Below, one piece after another: positions 10,041 through 21,690 of a stretch of DNA of 64,000 bases (positions are counted from its first letter, which is position 1; every line of letters starts with the position of its first letter). The notes under the pieces are model-generated. The model saw nothing but the letters and a program-made list of their open reading frames with translations. It was not told where the DNA came from and searched no databases. A program made the translations under genes and the position numbers. The DNA comes from Cannabis sativa (lineage: Eukaryota > Streptophyta > Magnoliopsida > Rosales > Cannabaceae), in the NCBI RefSeq assembly GCF_029168945.1, contig NC_083605.1, positions 41,713,659 through 41,777,658 on the forward strand. Direction: 5' to 3'.

Positions 10041-12138
10041 CGATCCTAGGTAATGGATATTTATTCTTCACCGTCAGCTTGTTCAACTCTCTGTAGTCGA
10101 TGCACATCCTCATAGATCCATCCTTCTTCTTCACGAACAAAACCGGGGCTCCCCAAGGTGACACACTGGGCCGAATGAACCCTATGTCAAGCAACCCCTG
10201 GAGCTGAATCTTCAATTCCTTAAGTTCAGCTGGAGCCATCCTATACGGGGCTTTAGAAACCGGATCCACCCCTGGTGCCAAGTCAATCACGAAGTCAATC
10301 TCCCGTTGAGGTGGTAACCCTGGAAGTTCTTCGGGAAAAACGTCCAAAAATTCCCGAACCACGCTGATGTCCTCTGGCCGAATGGTGTCTGGCCGAGTGG
10401 TGTCCACCACCACGGCCAGAAACCCTAAGCACCCACCGTGCAATAATTCTCTCGCTGACATAGCCGAGATCACCGGGATCCGAGATCCCTGAACCGAACC
10501 CACAAATACGAACGGTTCTTCACTTTCCGGTTGGAAGACCACCATCTTCTTCTTGCAATCAATACTCGCCGAATATTTAGATAGGAAATCCATTCCTAAA
10601 ATAATATCAAATTCGACTAAGCTCATCTCTATCAGATCAGCGCTCAACTCTCTACCATCTATCCTGATCGGCATAGACCTAATCCACCTATTGGAGATAA
10701 CCAATTCTCCGCCAGGTAACAAGGTTCCAAACCCTGATTCATATCTATCAAAGGGTCTACCCAACTTACTAAAGACTCTGGCCGCCACATAAGAACGTGT
10801 AGCCCCAGAATCAAACAGCACTGAATAGAGCGAGTCGTTAATAAGAATCTGACCTGTAACAACTGATGGGCTGGCATCTGCATCAGCCTGCGTGATGGCG
10901 AATACCCTGGCTGGAGTGGGTATCGCTGGAGCTCTCGGTGCCTCTGACCGGAGCTGGGGACATTCCCTCTTGAAGTGCCCGGGCATGCCACAATGAAAGC
11001 ATCCCTGCCCCTTGCACTCTCCCCGGTGGTGCCTCTTGCAGCTAGGGCACTCGGGATAGGAGAAACGAGTCTCATTACCACCAGGACGACTCCCTCTGTT
11101 CTGGTTCCCCCGGAACCTCTTGTTCTGACTCGAGCCGCCGGAAGCTGTGGGTGCCCTCTTCCTCTGATCAATGGCCGAACCACTACTCCCCCTGCTAAAG
11201 CCTGATGCAGGAGGGGTAGGAGCTCCGCCACCAACCGGAGTACTGGCTGAATCTGACATACACCCCACTGCGCCCTCAGCTCGCAGTGCCTTCTCCACCA
11301 TCTGAGCATAGGTGGTGCTGTCGTCTGTGGTAATCATCAGGTCATGCCTGATCTTGGGATTCAACCCGTCCAGATACTTCTCCTTTCTGCTGAAGTCGGT
11401 CGGCACAATTCCCGAGGCTAACCTCGCCAACCGGTCAAACTGAGTAGTATACTCAGTGACACTCATGTTCTCCCGCTGGGTCAGGTGAACGAACTCTTTC
11501 CTCTTGGCGCTTCTAACCGCCTCATTGTAGTACTTCGCGTTGAAGAGTTCTTGGAACCTCTCCCAAGTCATGGTGGTGACGTCATGGATCTGAGACACCA
11601 TGTCCCACCATACCAGGGCGTCCTCCTGGAACTGAAATGTGGCGCACACCACTGGCCGTCGTCGCTGCGTGACACCCATAAAGTTCAAGATTCTGGTGAT
11701 CACCGTAAGCCACTGCTCGGCTTTCGACACATCTGGACCTCCCAGGAATACCGGAGGTGCTTGCTTCCGGAACCGCTCATATAAAGGTTCCAATCTGTGG
11801 GCCGCCACTACCATCTCGGCCTGGGCAGCAGGGGCAGGTGCCACTGGAACTACTGGCACTGGAACTGCAGGAGCACCCTGCTGTCTCAACCTCTGAATCT
11901 CGAGGTCTTGCTCTTCGATCCTGGCTTGCATCTCCGCAAACCGTAACTCCCAGTTCGGGGCTCCCTGATCGGCTGGGGGAGCTCGGGCGCCCGTGGCGGG
12001 TTCTCATCACCCCGACCACGAGCCCCCGCCTCGGGGACCTCTACCTCGGCCCCTAGCAGGTGGGGGAAACCGAGCTCCCTCTCCCTGATTCGACCCCACG
12101 GAGTTGCCTCGACTCCTGGTAGTCCGCCTGGCGTCCAT
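10000..12138 (-). pseudogene. Tekay-1 gag, protease and RT N-terminus
   Basis: The start is the ATG at 12138, chosen because Tekay-2 begins identically at 41833 and a splice-acceptor-like site lies 14 nt upstream. After about 45 codons the frame breaks near 12000 at altered CAG/CTG triplets. From 11931 it is open for 643 codons: Gag capsid region (residues about 45-215), one basic CCHC knuckle [14 protein letters not shown] (10960-11001) preceded by a second Cys/His cluster, aspartic protease DSGA (10801-10812), then the RT start with the conserved [13 protein letters not shown] stretch (about 10155-10110). A single gag-pol frame is typical of this lineage. Confidence 0.95.
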
Positions 12139-12152
12139 CTAGTTAGAACCGC

Positions 12153-12154
12153 CT
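12153..12154 (-). other. Candidate splice acceptor before Tekay-1 gag
   Basis: In sense TTGGTTTCGCAG|GC, 14 nt before the gag ATG. It pairs with the donor at 13230 to define a 1078-nt intron that would remove the LTR end and the PBS. Tekay-2 has the same site at 41848-41849. Inferred; the pyrimidine tract is modest. Confidence 0.4.
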
Positions 12155-12407
12155 GCGAAACCAAGAGTTGGCATATCAGGTCGTATTCAAGGCGAGCTTA
12201 CTAATGCCGCTTAATTTGGAAATTAGAAATGAAACATGCGCCTATTCTACTATCAGGCTACTAACATGCTTCCTAACGAGTGCTTTTCTTTTTCATAACT
12301 GAATAAAATAAACTACTAAAGCAATAAAGGCTTACTGAACCGTGAACCGAGCTAACTGCTGATGATGATTGTACATGTCGTGACGATCTTCGGAAGACAA
12401 CCTGGCG

Positions 12408-12419
12408 GCTCTGATACCA
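12408..12419 (-). promoter_or_regulatory. Tekay-1 primer binding site (initiator Met tRNA)
   Basis: In sense TGGTATCAGAGC, three bases after the 5' LTR end, an exact match to the complement of the plant initiator-Met tRNA 3' end. The same site is at 42101-42112 in Tekay-2 and 56660-56671 in gypsy2. Confidence 0.9.
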
Positions 12420-12422
12420 AGT

Positions 12423-14667
12423 TGTAACACCCTAACTAATTTAGGCGTATTACGTGATTTTTAAACGTACTGTGCAGCTCGTTGCTAATCAACGAGGTTT
12501 ATGGAAAAACGTGATTAATTAAAATTTTGCTTTTTCATTAAACTTATAAACCATTTTACCAAAAAGTCTCGGGATCCCGATTTATAAAAATATTTACAAA
12601 CGTTTTTACTATTCAACTTTTACATCAAAATAAGGTCATCTAACGACCGTTACAAAATCCCAGCCCTGCTGTCCCGAGGATCGTACGCTCCAGTGCCCTA
12701 ACCGCCCCGACATGTACAACCCCATAAGCTCGCTCACGGCCCATCAAGAATCGCCTTGCCTTTACCTACACATGAACGTAAACTGTGAGTCGACAGACTC
12801 AGTAAGAAAAGCATACTAATATCATACATAAAACTGACTGCCGTGTCCAACACGATACTGAGTCCCGCTACTGCCATGTCCAACATGGTACTGAGCACTA
12901 CTGCCATGTCCAACATGGTACTGAGTTTTGAACGTTCAAGGGACGGTACTATTGACAAGTATCCTCCTGATCGGTCGAACCGGTCATACTCCGCCGCGGT
13001 CATACTCCGGCCCGTACCGACGGGATAGGTCAATAGCACCGAACCACCAACCGGTGTCACTGATCGGCCGAACCGGCCATACTCCGGCCGTCGGTCATAC
13101 TCCAGCCTGTACCGACGTGACAGGGTTGGGTGGTTCGAAGCCTAAATACATATCTAATGTAATCTAACAGGCTTCCTACATGCACGCTAAACATGTAATC
13201 TACATATGCATACTGTTATACTAATCTTACCTGGATTCCGATTTCGTGTGTGCTTGCCAACCCGACCGGAACCGAAGCCGAACGGCGGACATCGGCTCCT
13301 AAACCATAAAAATCACAACGCTATAAGTGACACGCTAAATCACTTCCCGGGGACTAAAACCCGAAACTAAAAGTTTCCCTATCGATAAAAAGCATGGCAA
13401 TACCCCTAAAAACCCAAAAACGAAGAAAACTAGGGTTCTGAAAAATCCCCAACCGGAAGACCGGTTGCCCAACCGGAATTCCGGTTCGGAAAAATCTGAA
13501 CCCCATCCGGAATTCCGGATGCTCAACCGGAATTCCGGTTCCTCGCAGGCAGCAACCAAAAATTCACATAACTCGACCAATTTAACCCCAATTGATCCCA
13601 AACTTTCCAGACCTGTTCTATATGCCCCAAATGACATTTCTAAAGCATCAAACCTACCCAGAAACCTCATACACAAAAATCACCATTGGAGCTCAAGCTT
13701 TGAGTTCCAAACTCAAGCTTGAGCAACACCACTAAAACAAGCAATCCAATAGCTTAAAACAACATAACTAAGCATCATATAACCTCTCGCAAACTAACAA
13801 GAACAACGAACAACACGTAACATAAACATAGCATTTTCTCACAAAAATCACCTATTTTCACATATAGATTAAAAGCTTGAACAACCTAGCTACTCATGCT
13901 TCAAACAACTCATTTAACATCAACTAATCATGCTTTGAACCTCAGAAAATAACAATCAAACCCAGCAACAAGAACAGCCACAAAACATGCATTTTCTCCA
14001 TTTTTTCATCATTTTTTTCATAATTTCAAAGAAGGAAAAACAAAAGGAGCTAACCTAGCTTGAAGAATGCTTTGAATGGATGAGAATCCACTTGAAAACT
14101 GAACAAAAATCCAGCCCTTAGAATCCCATGCACCAGCCGAAAATGAGAGGAAAAGAGAGAAGGTTTCTTTGAAATTTTCTAATTTTTTTCTAAGTGTGAA
14201 AAGCTTGAAGAGAAAAAGAGTTTAAATCATGTTTTATTTCATTTATCATACTTCATTTCAGCCAAGAATTTAATGATTAAAATAAACATTTATCCCAATT
14301 AATAAACCACATAAGACATAACATTAATGGGGCAAAAGACCATTTTGCCCCTCCACCATAAAATCACTAAAATCATACTAAAGGGGTATTTTTGGGACAT
14401 TCTAAATTCCCGGCCATTCCCGACATTCCCAATGTCTAAAACCCGTCCCCAAAATACTAACATACTAAGTTGTGATTTCTACTGAGCCAAACGCCGAGTT
14501 CCAAAATGCCGGACACCGGAAATGCGAAATATAAAAACTGCTGATGACATAATTATGCATATCTGAATTCCATAAATATCAATAATAAATTATTTAAATA
14601 GCTATAAATAATTTCCTGATTAACATAAATAACTGCTAATTTCCAAATTAACTAAGCGGGCTTTACA
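12423..14667 (-). repeat. Tekay-1 5' LTR
   Basis: 2245 bp, partner of 5198-7447. It carries the palindromes (13471-13540), the donor-like site at 13230, and the hairpin array (12842-12918). It should contain the promoter, but I could not identify a TATA box with confidence. It differs from its twin mainly at CTG/CAG positions, so a simple LTR-divergence age would be inflated. Confidence 0.95.
13226..13234 (-). other. Candidate splice donor in Tekay-1 5' LTR
   Basis: Sense CCAG|GTAAG, a full consensus plant 5' splice site, intron starting at 13230. The equivalent in Tekay-2 is at 42918-42926 and in gypsy2 CAACAG|GTAAG at 55831-55841. Position in the LTR is similar in both families (about 1440 and 1535 nt from the LTR start). 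Inferred from sequence only. Confidence 0.45.
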
Positions 14668-15015
14668 CGGGCGAAGCTCACGCGCGCAGGGCTTGGTTGT
14701 CTGAAGCTTGATGCGTGCGATTGAGCACCCATGGACACCCGAAATTCGATTTTTCCAAAAATCATAACTTTCTCAATTTTTATCGGAATCGAGTTCTGTA
14801 CAAACAAAAATTGCTTAATTTTTCACACGGAATCCAAATAAAATATTTTAAAAAATAGAAAAAAAAATTCATGGAAAAAATTCGTACAACACAAACTTTC
14901 ATCACATAAGCACATAAACCAACATGAAACCATCCAACTAAACACAAAACATATAAAACATCGTTTTAATTCATATTTCATGAAAGTAAATCATCACCAT
15001 AGCTCTGGTGCCAGT
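14668..15015 (-). other. Start of element X leader with degenerate PBS
   Basis: Continuation of X after the Tekay-1 insertion: TSD copy at 14668-14672, the rest of the GC-rich island to about 14735, then AT-rich leader. A PBS-like site TGGCACCAGAGC (sense, 15002-15013) lies two bases inside the LTR and differs from the initiator-Met PBS at two positions. Confidence 0.7.
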
Positions 15016-16859
15016 TGTTGGAAATATTTTACCAGGATCTAGATTTCCTACCAAGTATGTTTCATTAACATCCTAATATGAATTCTAAAACAATGAAATA
15101 AACACATAAGAGTTTAAGAAAACCTTACATTGGGTGCACCGGAATATAATTACTCCTTCTATTCAGATCTCTATCCCTTGATTCCTTTCTCTATCTGAGC
15201 ATAATCAAGATCTCAACTCTTTCTCTCCTTCTTTGATGCTGATTTTCCATACTCTTACATACTATGATTGAGATACCACTTGATGTGTGTGGACACTACT
15301 CTATCACTCAAGGGAATTTCGAAAGTTTAGAGTGGAAAAGAGAGAGAGGGGTGGCATAGCTTTTCTCTGAAGGAAACAGTGTGCAAAGTCATGAGTTTCC
15401 TGAAGCCAATACTTTCTATTTATAGAATGCCCTCTAGGTTTAGGTTAGAATTGTGTGGCATTAAAATAATGGAAAAATAAAATAGTAAACCTCTTGCATA
15501 GTGGGCGGCCCATATAAGGAAATTGGTCTTCACTTTGCAACTTTCCCATTTTGTTATTTTTCATTCCCATTTTCTCAAAAATGTCAATTTTCCAATTTAA
15601 CCATTCAAATGCCGATTCTAATTATTTAATAACTTAAAATTAATTATTAAATAATATTGTCATTTAATATATTTATTAATTTAGACATATAAAGTATCTT
15701 AATTAATAAATAAACCTAGAATTTCTTTTCTTTACAATTTTGCCCTTGCTTATTGAAAATTCATAAAGTAGACATAGTCTAACTTTTAGAATTATAATTA
15801 ATTAATTAAAATCAATTAACTGAGTCTTACAAGCAGTATGGTCTCAATTTGTATGGGGACCATGGGTCTATATAACCGAGCTTCCAATAAGTCGAACCGA
15901 ATTCACCAAGTAAATTCCCTAACTTATTAATTCCTTATTGAATCCACTCTTAGAACTTGGAATTGCACTCTCAGTCATATAGAACGCTCTATATGTTCCA
16001 CGATATAGATACGTCATTAGTTATCCATTGTTATAATCCTTATTTGATCAATGATCCTCTATATAAATGATTTACACTGTAAAGGGATTAAATTACCGTA
16101 ACACAATACAATGTATTTTATCCTTAAAACACTTAACCCTGTATAAATTATATTTCAGCTAAGTGAAATGAGTACTCCACCATTTATTTTTGTTTGGTTA
16201 AGCTCGAAGGAAATCATCCTTTACTTTCTATTCGCCAGATAGAAGCTATAGATTCCATATTTATGTTAGCGCTCCAACTCAATTGCACTACCGTGTTCCC
16301 AAAATGTACGTATCACCCTAACCCAAAAGTAGGCTTAACTCACAAATCAAAGAACACGTATAACACTCTTGAGATTGAACTTAATCATATCAGGATTAAG
16401 ATCATTTGATCTAGGATCCACAGGTGATATTGAATTGAATAGATATTACGGTAAATTCTAATATATCTAATCAAAGTTCAATATCGGTCCCTTTCGATAT
16501 ATACTACATACATCTGATACTGGTAAAACTTTGCCAATGTGCTGGAAAGGACATAACACTTTTCCAAGGTGTAAGAATACCTATCGCTGATTATACAATG
16601 TCAGTCTAAATCCAGTGTTCTGACAAATTAGGGAATAAACTTTCGAACATATAATTAAGATTATATTCCACTGTGCTGACAACACTATAATCATTAACAA
16701 ATTCATATGTTCTAGACTTAAATGGAATTCATACATTATATATATAATCATGAAATAAATCATGTGAACCATGCAACATAAAATGTTATTTCTAATCTTT
16801 ATTAATAAGTAAATATAATTATATTGAAATGGGTTTTATTTAGGGCACAAAACCCAACA
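15016..16859 (-). repeat. Copia LTR A (5' LTR of element X)
   Basis: 1844 bp, TGTTGG...CCAACA ends on either strand. In sense it begins TGTTGGGTTTTGTGCCC, a variant shared with LTR D but not with B, C, E and F (which have ATGCCC). The promoter TATAAATA is at 15417-15424 on the minus strand. The PBS-like site to its left shows that it is the 5' LTR of a leftward element. The right flank 16860 onward is host copia pol, so X inserted into an older element. Confidence 0.9.
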
Positions 16860-17615
16860 GTAATTACTTACTCTAATACAAGCAACTTTAGTAAGATGCT
16901 GAAGCATTTTCTTTCCAAGGGCAATCTATAGAAGATTCACAACTTCTTGGCATAGATTTTATTTATCTAAGGAAAAGTCTCAACTATTCCAGAAAAGATA
17001 AAGTCATGAAAGAATTTCTTAAATCAACAGTGAGAGGTCTCAGATATGCTTTAGTATGCCTTAGACTAGACACCTGCTGTTAAGTGGGAGTAATGAATAG
17101 GCATCAGATTAATCCAGGAGAGGAACATTGGAAAACAATAATAGTCTTAAGATTAAGAAGAGGAACTATATGTTAGTCGATAAGGGTGTGTTTAAAAATC
17201 TTAGACTACACCACATCAGATTTCAAGACTTGCCTTTGTGCTAGAAAGTCTGCTGATAAGATGGTGATTACTCTGGGGGCAGAGTAGTGATTTTGGAGAA
17301 GTGTAAAAAACTATCTGAAATCTCTTGGTCTACCAGAGAGAGACTGAATGTTAAAGTTGCAGGAAAGGTACTTATTCAGTCTAAGGAAAGTTCTATACAT
17401 TTGTGGCACCGTTCAAACTTGTCTTAACTACTAGTGTTATTTCTTGATTAACCAAAACGTAGTTGCCAAAAGTATAGAATCCAGTATCCCAAGAGAGTAG
17501 ACATATAAAGAGGAATTTCACAATATCAAGGATTTTGTGATTAAGGAAGAGTAATGGTGGAAAAAAGGTTGTGTTTAATTCAACCTGTCAGATCCTATTA
17601 CCAGGAGTATACTAC
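16860..17615 (+). pseudogene. Copia pol 3' end relic (RT end to RNase H), plus strand
   Basis: Heavily stop-ridden. In plus frames it recalls the end of Ty1/copia pol: an 'RSLMYA.VCTRPDICYAVG'-like segment around 17030-17095 (here CLRLDTCC then a stop), a following NPGEEHW segment near 17125, and an RNase H end with a 'SKESSIHLWHRSN' stretch near 17390. The same sequence with the same disrupted positions appears inverted at 19512-21690 and 33150-34925. It continues at 27395 after the BC insertion and ends at LTR D. No function is expected. Confidence 0.7.
17611..17615. repeat. Target-site duplication of element BC (ACTAC)
   Basis: ACTAC precedes LTR B and is repeated at 27390-27394 after LTR C. 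Removing BC rejoins the copia relic across this site. Confidence 0.9.
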
Positions 17616-19511
17616 TGTTGGATATTATTTTACCAGGATCTTAGATCTACTCACAAGTATGTTGATTAACACCCTAAATATGAACTTTCTAAAATGATGA
17701 AATAAACACATATAAAGTTTAGGAAACCTTACATTGGGTGCAGCGGAATATAATGACTCCTCCCGTTCAGATATCTAGCCCTTGATTCCTTTCTGCAGCA
17801 GAGCATTATCAATATCTGAACCTAGATCTCTTTCTCTGAATCTTTGATGCTGAAACTCCTTCTTGCTGAAAGTCTTTCTTCACGATCTTCCTCACTATGA
17901 TTGAGGTATCACTTGCTGTGTGTGGGCACTACTCATACACTAAGAATTTCGAAATTCAAGAGGGAAGAGAAAGAAGAAGTGGCAGCTAAAGATAGGGAGA
18001 GAGAAAGGCTCAGGTTTTTCTCTGAAGGAAAAATAGAAAAATTTAAGTGTAAATTTCCTGAAGCCTTCACTATCTATTTATAGCATTCCACTAGGGTTAG
18101 GTTTGAACTATTTGGCATTAAAATAATGAAAAAATCAGTTTAAATTTCCTACAAAAGTTGCAGGCCCTATACTAGTTGATTTGGGCCTCACTTTTTGCAA
18201 TTTTGCAGTTTTACCTTTTCTGGATCTGATTTTCTCAAAAACGCCAATTTTCTAATTCAACCATTTAAATGCCAATTCTAACTATTTAATAACTATAAAT
18301 AATTATTAAATAATATTGTCATTTATCATATTTATTAATTGAACCATACAAAGTATCATAATTAACAAATATGCCCCTATAAACTCTTTCTTTACAATTT
18401 CGCCCTTACTTAGTGAAAAATTCACAAATAGACATAGTCTAATTTGAGAATTATAATTGATTAATCAAAACCAATTACATGAGTCTTACAAGCAATATTA
18501 TCTCAACTAGTGCGGGACCATGGGTCTATATAACCGAGCTTCCAATAAGTAGATCAAGAATTTAGCACTAAAAGTCACTAACTTATTAATTCTTCGTTGA
18601 ATCCACGCATAGATATTAGAATTGCACTCTCAGTATATAGAATGCTCTATATGTTCCACCATATAGACACATCATTAGTTATCCATTGTTATAATCCTAA
18701 TCTGATCAATGATCCTCTATATGAATGATCTACACTGTAAAGGGATTAGATTACCGTTACACCCTACAATGTATTTATTCCTTAAAACACTTGACCCTGT
18801 ATAAATGATATTTCAGCTTATGTGAAATGAGTACTCCACCATTTATGTTCGTTTGGTCAAGCTCGAAGGAGATCATCCTTTGCTTACTATTCGCCAGATA
18901 GAAGCTATAGATTCCATGTTTATGCTAGCGCTCCCACTCAATTGCACTACCGTGTTCCCAAAATGTACGTATCACCCTGACCTAAAAGTAGGCTTAACTA
19001 ACAAATCAAAGAACACGAATAGCCTCTCGAGATTGAGCCTAATCATATCAGGATTAAGATCATTTCATCTAGGATCAACTAGGCGATATTGACTTGAATA
19101 GATATTACGGTAAGTTTAATAAATCTAAGTCAAAGTTCAATATCGGTCCCTTCCGATGCATACTCCATGCATCCAACCTGAGCTTTACTTTAACAAATGC
19201 TCTGGAAAGAACATAACACTTCTCCAAATGCAAGTAAACTCTGTTGTAGATTATCATATCAGTAAAACCCTGTGTCTGATAAATCTAGGAAACTTTATTC
19301 ACATAGTCATGTTTACTTTCCAATGTGTTGACGGCACAATAAACAGGATCAAGTATGTGAAAAGGGTTTCAGATGAATCTATACATTATGTACATATAGT
19401 CATGAAATAAATCATGTGAACCATGCAACATTAAATGTTATTTCTGATCTATATTAATAAGTAAATCTGATTATTTTGAAATGAGTTTTATTTAGGGCAT
19501 AAAACCCAACA
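17616..19511 (-). repeat. Copia LTR B (3' LTR of BC)
   Basis: 1896 bp, TG...CA ends. Minus-strand TATAAATA at 18075-18082. The antisense 79- and 84-codon frames it contains (18853-19092, 19156-19410) recur in LTRs C, E and F but are absent in A and D. Confidence 0.9.
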
Positions 19512-21690
19512 AACTCCCACTTGCACTAATATAAAACAAAAAGTGCGTTTCAAATAATTTCAACACCTTGATATACAAATCAAGTGTAGTAGTAGTAAAC
19601 TCCTCGTAATAGGATCTAAAAGGTTGAATTAACCACAACCTTTTCTCCACTATTACTCTTCCTTTAATCACAAAATCATTGATAATGTGAAATTCCTCTC
19701 TATATGTCTACTCTCTTGGGATACTGGATTCTATATCTTTGGCAACTACTTTTGGTTAATCAGGAAATTAACATTAGTAGTTTAAGGCAATTTGGAATGA
19801 TGCCAAAAATGAATAGAACTTTCCTTAGACTGAATAAGTACCTTTCCTGCAACTTTAGCATTCAGTCCCTTTCTGGTAGACCTAGACACTTCAGATAGGT
19901 TTTTACACTTCTCCAAAATCACTATTCCACCGCCAGAGTAATCACCATCTTATCAGAAAAATTTACTAGCACAAAGGCAAATTTCGAAATCTGATATGGT
20001 GTAGTCTAAGAGTTTTAAACACACCCTTATAGACTAACATATAGTTCCTCTTCTTAATCTTAAGATTTACTTGATTGTCTTCCAATGTTCTTCTCCTGGA
20101 TTAATCTGATACCTACTCATTACTCCCACTCAACAGCAGGTGTCTGGTCTAAGGCATACAAAAGCATATCTAAGACCTCTCACTGTTGATATAAGAAATT
20201 CTTTCATGGCTTTATCTTTTCTGGAATAGTTGAGATTTTTCCTTAGATAAATAAAATCTATGTCTAAGAAGTTGTGAAGCTTCTATAGATTGCCATGAGA
20301 AAGAAAATGCTTCAGCATTTTACTAAAGTAAGTTGCTTGCATTAGAGTAAGTAATTACCAGGTATACCACAAGCCATAGGTTTAGATAAACTTAAACCTA
20401 TAATACTAGTAACAGGAAGTTTTGTTAAGTCCATAGAATAGACTTATTAACTAAAATTTCCTTTTATGTCCTTGTAATAGAAAACTTTAGGTTATTCCAT
20501 GTGAATGGATTAAACCATCGTTCTATTGGCTTTCTTCTTAGTTTCTTATCCTGACAATCCATTATTTGTTTAAACTCACAATGGATTTTAATCACTAGTG
20601 TCTCCCAAGTCATAAGAAGGTCAGTTCCTAGAAACTCTCCCACTACGACAAGGCACCGTGAATTATGTCTAAGAAAACTAAATGGTATTGATCTCTTCGG
20701 TTGTGACAGGACAACAGAGGCAGTGGGATCATCATATGTTATATAAGATGATAGAACACTTTTGGAATCAAGAATTAAATATCTCCTTTATTTGCTACTT
20801 GTTTATCAGACTTAGTCATTTTCTTAGAAAAGTAGTGTTTGTTTGAACAAACACTTTCTTATCTATTGACAATGGGATGGTCCACCCCTAATCACTTAGA
20901 AAAGCTAACAAACCATGGTTAGCAGTTCTAGCTTTTCTTAAGATTTTGATTAGGTCATCCATGAATCTAGTAATGATTTACATTAAGTATACAACCATTA
21001 CATCATTCTGAAATTGTATTATTATAGAAGGATTTAGGCAACGACTAGTAACTAATCATTAACATGCAACTCGAAATTTCTGGGGAGGTAAGTTTGGATA
21101 TAATTCAAAAATCAATTTAATGATCTTTGAACTGCATATCTACTAACTATTTCTCCACCCCTATAAGTTCGCAAGATCTTTAACCACTTACCTTAATGGT
21201 TTTAACCATTGCTAGAAATTAATGAAATTTTTCAAACATTTCAAATTTCTTTGCTAAAAGGTATAATCTAGAGTTATCGTTTTAAGAATACAACGAAAAA
21301 CTCATATCCACCCCTGAATGTACATCCATCTGCGAATGAGATGAACTACTTTCAGTGGATATAGGCATATTAACTCTTTGCAGAGATTGATCATGTCAAA
21401 TTCACTATGAACAAGATACAAATGCCATAGATTAAAAAAAATGTGGTAGTGTCTTTTGATGACATAGGTTTAGTTACATCAAAGAGTTCTTAGAATAGTG
21501 CAAGTGGATCTTGGTCACAGAATACCTAACTCATATTCCATACAGTTTGAATCCATTAATAAAAGATGGATATTAAACACTTGAGAAAGTGTAACTGTAT
21601 TGTATCTGGAATTAGAAATATAAGAAAATTTCTGTTTGGATTCTAAAATTAAAGTCAAAGACTTAAATTCAACCAAATATAATGAGTAAT
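19512..21690 (-). pseudogene. Copia pol stub of BC (polypurine tract to RT/IN linker)
   Basis: Begins next to the LTR with the polypurine tract AGTGGGAGTT (sense, 19512-19521). Read leftward on the minus strand it holds degenerate RNase H, then the end of RT (around 20140-20330, the same CLRPDTCC-then-stop feature), then a segment with a KVFVQTNTTFL-like stretch near 20840 recalling the integrase/RT linker. Stops and frame changes are numerous. The right boundary with the leader (about 21690) is approximate. Its decay pattern is shared with 33150-34925, so the defects predate amplification. Confidence 0.7.

Larger units (their letters stand above)
5198..14667 (-). mobile_element. Tekay-1: complete Ty3/gypsy chromovirus (Tekay/Del type)
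   Basis: Structurally complete element of 9470 bp on the minus strand. LTRs are 5198-7447 (3' LTR) and 12423-14667 (5' LTR), starting TGTAAAGCCC and ending GGGTGTTACA in sense. It has a PBS at 12408-12419, a polypurine tract at 7448-7462 and a 5-bp TSD. Domain order is Gag with a CCHC knuckle, protease, RT, RNase H, integrase, chromodomain, which is the chromovirus order. It sits in the leader of copia element X. The coding region is broken by about six frameshifts as written, nearly all at CTG/CAG trinucleotides (see findings), so the element may be more intact than it looks. Confidence 0.95.
1..16859 (-). mobile_element. Non-autonomous copia-type LTR element X, partial, interrupted by Tekay-1
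   Basis: Minus-strand element whose 5' LTR is 15016-16859, with a PBS-like site just inside it. Its internal region runs leftward (15015-14668, then 5197-1) and off the window. The interruption 5198-14667 is Tekay-1. The internal region has no credible ORF and aligns by eye, block by block, with the leaders of elements BC (21691-25493) and EF (44666-48767), so it is the same family. In BC and EF the leader joins a decayed copia pol stub. In X, at about 1404, it instead turns back into an inverted copy of itself. Neither the 3' LTR nor the left TSD is in view. Inferred non-autonomous, since no gag or integrase is visible. Confidence 0.75.

Noticed and set aside
10659..11309. 216-codon minus-strand ORF over Tekay-1 gag/protease (also 40360-40932)
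   Set aside because: Alternative-frame shadow of the gag-protease frame, which carries the CCHC and DSGA motifs.
12408..12419. tRNA gene
   Set aside because: Only the 12-base PBS complementary to a tRNA 3' end; no cloverleaf around it.
17901..18083. 60-codon ORF repeated identically at 25779-25961
   Set aside because: It is the same LTR position in B and C of one element, overlapping the TATA region; identity reflects LTR pairing, not a gene.
19156..19410. 84-87 codon antisense ORF present in four copia LTRs (19156, 27034, 32794, 50291) plus a 70-79 codon neighbour
   Set aside because: Recurrence is expected from recent LTR copies. The frames are antisense to the element, absent in LTRs A and D, and resemble no known protein.
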